Assembly (NCBI GenBank): GCA_017616655.1 | Contig: JAFZXU010000042.1 | Coordinates: forward strand, 1 to 64,000 | Length of the DNA: 64,000 nucleotides | DNA from: Bacteroidales bacterium | GTDB taxonomy: Bacteria > Bacteroidota > Bacteroidia > Bacteroidales > UBA932 | Direction: 5' to 3' | Shown here: positions 60,835 to 64,000 of the stretch, piece by piece | Layout of the letters: every line of letters begins with the position of its first letter | How positions within the stretch are numbered: the stretch's first letter is position 1 | Program-made: the position numbers and the translations under genes | The notes under the pieces: generated by a model | Told to the model about the DNA's origin: nothing | The model's input: the letters and a program-made list of their open reading frames with translations, nothing else | Database searches by the model: none

Positions 60835-61919
60835 AACTGATCTACCTCATACCGGGCACCTACCGCGCCGCAGGGATGGAGCGCGTGCTGGCGGAAAAGG
60901 CCAACTGGCTGGCTTCGCACGGATACGACATTCTTATTGTCACATGCGAACAGAAGGGGCGTGAGCCGGCTTTCGGATTCGACCCGCGCATACGTTTCGA
61001 AGACCTCGCCATAGGCTATGAGGAGAACAACGGCGGCAGTTTTGCCAACAAGCTAATACATTACCCGGCAAAGCAGCGAAGGCACCGCAGGGCTCTGGAG
61101 GAGCTGCTGAAAAGGGAGAAGGCCGACATCGTGGTCTCGATGTTCGGCAACGAGGCCGGGTTCCTGCCCCGCATAAAGGATGGCAGCCGCAAGGTGCTGG
61201 AGGTCCATTTCAGCCGCTTCAAGAAACTGCAGTACGGCAGGAAAGGACTCTGGGCGCTGGCGGACCGCTGGCGTACCCGGCAGGATGCCGTAACCGCCTC
61301 GAGATACGACCGTTTCGTGGTGCTTACCGAAGAGGACAGCGGCTACTGGGGCCCGCTCGGCAATATCCGGGTGATACCCAATCCCAGGACCTTCACCTTC
61401 CCCGAACCAGCTTCGCTCGACAGCAGGACCGTGCTTGCCGTTGGCCGCTACAACTATCAGAAGGGGTTCGACATGCTGCTTGAAGCCTGGAAAAAGATTG
61501 ATACCACCGGCTGGACGCTGCGCATAGCCGGCAGCGGAGAGCCTCTCGGAGAGGTGCCTTCGAATGTCGTCACGGGCCCTTCGCCTGACATTAAAAGCGA
61601 GTATCTCACTGCTGCTTTCCTGGTGATGAGTTCCCGCTACGAGGGGCTGCCGATGGTGCTTCTGGAGGCACAGGCGGCAGGACTGCCGGCAGTTTCATTC
61701 ACCTGCAAATGCGGTCCGCGCGATGTGATTACCGACGGGCAGGACGGCATCCTCGTTCCGGAAGGAGATATCGAAGGTCTCTCTGCAGGGATGTGCAAAC
61801 TGATGGACGACAAGGAGTTGCGCCTCAAGATGGGCGCCGCAGCCTTCCGCAACTCCGAAAAGTACGACAAAGAGGAGATAATGATATTATGGGAGAATCT
61901 CTTCCGAGAATTATCGTAG
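60831..61919 (+). CDS. GT4 family glycosyltransferase
   Basis: A 362-residue GT-B enzyme: IPGTYRAAGMERVLAEKAN (about 7-25) in the acceptor domain, VIPNPRTF (about 176-183), and VGRYNYQKGFDMLLEAW (about 201-217). The donor-site region SSRYEGLPMVLLEAQAAGLP (about 264-283) follows. It is a retaining transferase for a nucleotide sugar, substrate unknown. It overlaps the previous gene by 4 bases and the following GT4 gene by 31 bases. Confidence 0.87.
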   Translation: MKLIYLIPGTYRAAGMERVLAEKANWLASHGYDILIVTCEQKGREPAFGFDPRIRFEDLAIGYEENNGGSFANKLIHYPAKQRRHRRALEELLKREKADIVVSMFGNEAGFLPRIKDGSRKVLEVHFSRFKKLQYGRKGLWALADRWRTRQDAVTASRYDRFVVLTEEDSGYWGPLGNIRVIPNPRTFTFPEPASLDSRTVLAVGRYNYQKGFDMLLEAWKKIDTTGWTLRIAGSGEPLGEVPSNVVTGPSPDIKSEYLTAAFLVMSSRYEGLPMVLLEAQAAGLPAVSFTCKCGPRDVITDGQDGILVPEGDIEGLSAGMCKLMDDKELRLKMGAAAFRNSEKYDKEEIMILWENLFRELS

Positions 61920-62920
61920 TCTCGGCGGTCAATATCCGCAAGGGAGGCACCCTGACCATACTAAGGGAGTGCCTTCAGTATCTCTCCGCGCAGGAGGGGC
62001 TGAAGGTCTATGCCCTGGTGCACAGGCGCGACCTGTGCGACTATCCCGGAATTGAGCACCTCGAATTCCCCTGGACCATCAAGGGCTGGGGCCGACGTCT
62101 ATGGTGCGAGTATGTCACGATGCACCGCGTAAGCCTTGAAATCGCCCGCATGGAGGGTCAGGAAATCGACACCTGGCTCTCGCTTCACGACACCACCCCG
62201 AGGGTGAAGGCAAAGCACCGGGAGGTCTATTGCCACACCTCCTTCCCCTTCCTCAAATGGAATCTGCGCGACCTATGGATGGACCCGAAGATTCCCCTTT
62301 TCGCGATGTTCACCCGCTTCGCCTACCGCATCAACATCCAGCGCAACGACTGCCTGATAGTGCAGCAGGAGTGGTTCCGCGACGGGCTCAGCAGGATTAC
62401 CGGCTTCCCGAAGGAAAGGATCAGGGTGATTCCGCCGAAGGTTACGGTGGAGGGAATTAAACCCGAACAGGTTTCTTTCGACCTGCCGACCTTTCTCTAT
62501 GTTTCGACTCCCGACTGCCACAAGAATTTCGAGACGCTATGCGAAGCTGCCCGGCTGCTGGAGCAGGAGGTCGGAGAGGGTAGATTCAAGGTGTTCCTTA
62601 CCATTTCGGGCGATGAGAACCGCTACGCCCGCTGGATTGCAAAGCGCTGGGGCACAGTCCATTCAATCGAATTTACAGGCCATATGAGCCGTGAAAGGCT
62701 CTTTGGCTGCTACAAGGCGGCAACCTGCTTCGTCTTCCCCTCGAGGGTGGAGACCTGGGGACTGCCGATAACCGAATATTTGTTGCTGAACGGCGGCAGG
62801 ATGCTGCTTGCAGACCTCCCCTACGCCCACGAAACGGGCGGCGGAAAGGGGGAGTTCTTCCCTGTCACGGATGCCCGCAGACTCAAGGAACTGATGTATG
62901 AAAGTATTGCAGCTCGGTAA
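61889..62920 (+). CDS. GT4 family glycosyltransferase
   Basis: A 343-residue GT-B enzyme: VVSAVNIRKGGTLTILRECL (about 10-29), YCHTSFPFLKW, VQQEWFRDGL, VIPPKV and the donor-side FPSRVETWGLPITEYLL (about 287-303). The start at 61889 (MGESLPRIIV) lies inside the previous gene, giving a 31-base overlap; a later start would remove the conserved first strand. Donor and acceptor are unknown. Confidence 0.83.
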   Translation: MGESLPRIIVVSAVNIRKGGTLTILRECLQYLSAQEGLKVYALVHRRDLCDYPGIEHLEFPWTIKGWGRRLWCEYVTMHRVSLEIARMEGQEIDTWLSLHDTTPRVKAKHREVYCHTSFPFLKWNLRDLWMDPKIPLFAMFTRFAYRINIQRNDCLIVQQEWFRDGLSRITGFPKERIRVIPPKVTVEGIKPEQVSFDLPTFLYVSTPDCHKNFETLCEAARLLEQEVGEGRFKVFLTISGDENRYARWIAKRWGTVHSIEFTGHMSRERLFGCYKAATCFVFPSRVETWGLPITEYLLLNGGRMLLADLPYAHETGGGKGEFFPVTDARRLKELMYESIAAR

Positions 62921-64000
62921 GTTTTATCCCATCGTGGGAGGAGTGGAGAAGGTGATGTGGGACCTCACCCGCGGCATCTCAAGCCGTGGCATCGACTGCG
63001 ACATGCTCTGCTGCTGCCTGCCCGCCGATATGCCGGAGGGCAGGGAGATCCGTTTCAACGAGCACGGCCGCTGCATCTGCGTCAAGGCGTGGCGCAAGGT
63101 GGCCGCAACTATGATCTCCCCCGCCCTGGTTTTCAGGCTACGGAAGATTAGCCGTAATTACGACATAATCCATATACACCACCCCGACCCGATGGCCGCC
63201 CTCGCGCTGTGGCTAAGCGGGTTCCGCGGAAAGGTGGTGCTCCATTGGCACAGCGACATCCTGAAGCAGAAGCGCCTGCTGCAACTCTACAAACCGCTCC
63301 AAAGCTGGCTTCTGCGCAGGGCCGACATCATTGTCGGCACCTCCCCCGTCTATCTGGAATCCTCACCCTTCCTGGAAGGGTTTCGCGACAAGGCGGTATG
63401 CGTTCCCATCGGCATCGAGCCGCTTGAATACGATCGGGAGGCGGCAGAAGCCATCAGGGCGCGCTTCCCCGGCAGGAAGATCGTCTTCAGCATGGGCCGC
63501 CTGGTGGGATACAAAGGATACGGCTACCTCGTGGAGGCGGCCTCGATGCTGCCCGAAGACCATGTAGTGGTCATTGCGGGCGAAGGGCCTTTGAGAGAGG
63601 AACTTACGGCTCGGATAAAAACCCTCGGCCTCGAAGGCAGGGTGTTGCTGCCGGGCTATCTGAAACACGCCGAGGCCGCTGCCTGGTTCAACGCCTGCGA
63701 CCTCTACGTGATGAGTTCGGTATGGAAAACCGAGGCCTTCGGCATCGTCCAGATAGAGGCGATGTCATGCGGAAAGCCGGTGGTCTCGACCAGGATTCCG
63801 GGCTCCGGAGTATCGTGGGTCAACGCCCACGGAGTCTCCGGCCTGACCGTCGGAACGGAGGATTCCGACGCGTTGGCCAAAGCCATTTTGGAAATCACGT
63901 CAAATAATAATAACTTTGCAAGTTATTCGGCCGGTGCAAGGAAACGTTACGAGTCTCTTTTCACCTTCGAAGAAATGATAGACAACGCTATTAATCAGTA
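62898..64000 (+). CDS. GT4 family glycosyltransferase (3' end cut by window edge)
   Basis: The frame opens at the ATG at 62898, inside the last 23 bases of the preceding gene, and stays open to the right edge, giving 367 residues. Features: LGKFYPIVGGVEKVMWDL (about 5-22), the HIHHPDPMAALAL segment (about 93-105), LHWHSDILKQKR, FSMGRLVGYKGYGYLVEA (about 197-214) and SSVWKTEAFGIVQIEAMSCGKP (about 273-294, read in pieces). The domain content is complete and the edge reads TA, so a stop codon may come next. It is a retaining transferase, probably for mannose or a similar sugar. Confidence 0.85.
   Translation, partial: MKVLQLGKFYPIVGGVEKVMWDLTRGISSRGIDCDMLCCCLPADMPEGREIRFNEHGRCICVKAWRKVAATMISPALVFRLRKISRNYDIIHIHHPDPMAALALWLSGFRGKVVLHWHSDILKQKRLLQLYKPLQSWLLRRADIIVGTSPVYLESSPFLEGFRDKAVCVPIGIEPLEYDREAAEAIRARFPGRKIVFSMGRLVGYKGYGYLVEAASMLPEDHVVVIAGEGPLREELTARIKTLGLEGRVLLPGYLKHAEAAAWFNACDLYVMSSVWKTEAFGIVQIEAMSCGKPVVSTRIPGSGVSWVNAHGVSGLTVGTEDSDALAKAILEITSNNNNFASYSAGARKRYESLFTFEEMIDNAINQ

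Noticed and set aside
30852-64000. Antiphage defence island
   Set aside because: All recognisable genes belong to glycan synthesis, an outer membrane protein or a permease; no nuclease, toxin or reverse transcriptase modules are seen.
1-64000. tRNA or rRNA genes and insertion sequences
   Set aside because: I saw no cloverleaf with a T-loop consensus, no rRNA stretches and no transposase open frame on either strand; a short tRNA could still be missed by eye.

Overview
The window is a 64 kb piece of a Bacteroidota chromosome, most likely an uncultured gut-type member of the Bacteroidales; I cannot name a genus. The evidence is the Bacteroidota promoter pattern (TTTG, 19-20 bases, TAnnTTTG) seen repeatedly, a 57-residue Bacteroidetes histone H1-like protein, a BT_3928-type DoxX protein, an UpxY-type NusG paralogue, LAB-N and WbqC proteins, an outer-membrane FadL/OmpP1 protein and a diderm lipid A pathway. 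Coding density is high, many genes overlap by ATGA, TGATG or TAATG, and base composition is GC-rich except in parts of the surface-glycan cluster.

Region 1 (1-5.1 kb): the end of a Ser/Gly-rich protein, a FadL-like porin, then the opposite-strand lipid A operon lpxD-lpxC-lpxA-wbqC, in which LpxC lacks the FabZ half usual in Bacteroidota. Region 2 (5.1-10.6 kb): a 550-base intergenic space holding a large structured repeat (copy A) and a terminator-ended small RNA with its own promoter, followed by rimP (shortened to one domain), nusA, infB and tmk. Region 3 (10.6-30.8 kb): housekeeping and envelope genes: DoxX-like protein, rubrerythrin, C11, M49, S41 and M6 peptidases, histone-like protein, FtsB, CPBP protease, mannose-6-phosphate isomerase, S4 protein, pth, rplY, an ArnC/LAB-N/ArnT-like lipid-glycosylation trio, holA, a lone HSDR_N nuclease-like protein, cca and an NTP_transf_5 protein. 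Copy B of the structured repeat sits directly after the M49 peptidase gene.

Region 4 (30.8-64 kb): one long co-directional surface-polysaccharide locus interrupted near its start by ompA and a broken amino acid permease. It opens with a WcaJ-like initiating transferase and an UpxY antiterminator and continues with an IspD/TarI-like cytidylyltransferase, a dTDP-3-acetamido-sugar set (two FdtA-like isomerases, an acetyltransferase, FdtB), UDP-galactopyranose mutase, LicD, two other acyltransferase proteins, a pyruvyl transferase, a flippase, a candidate polymerase, a Gtr-type side-chain module and about fifteen glycosyltransferases. The last runs off the right edge. Together these would build a lipid-linked repeat unit containing Galf and a 3-acetamido-3,6-dideoxyhexose, with phosphate-linked and pyruvate decorations, flip it, polymerise it and add branches.

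The most unusual signal is non-coding: two elements about 10 kb apart (5151-5297 and 15731-15885) share a sequence-conserved core and single-stranded segments, while their flanking helices have different sequences that stay fully complementary. This is covariation expected of a selected folded RNA or DNA structure. Everything here is read by eye; no database search was possible.
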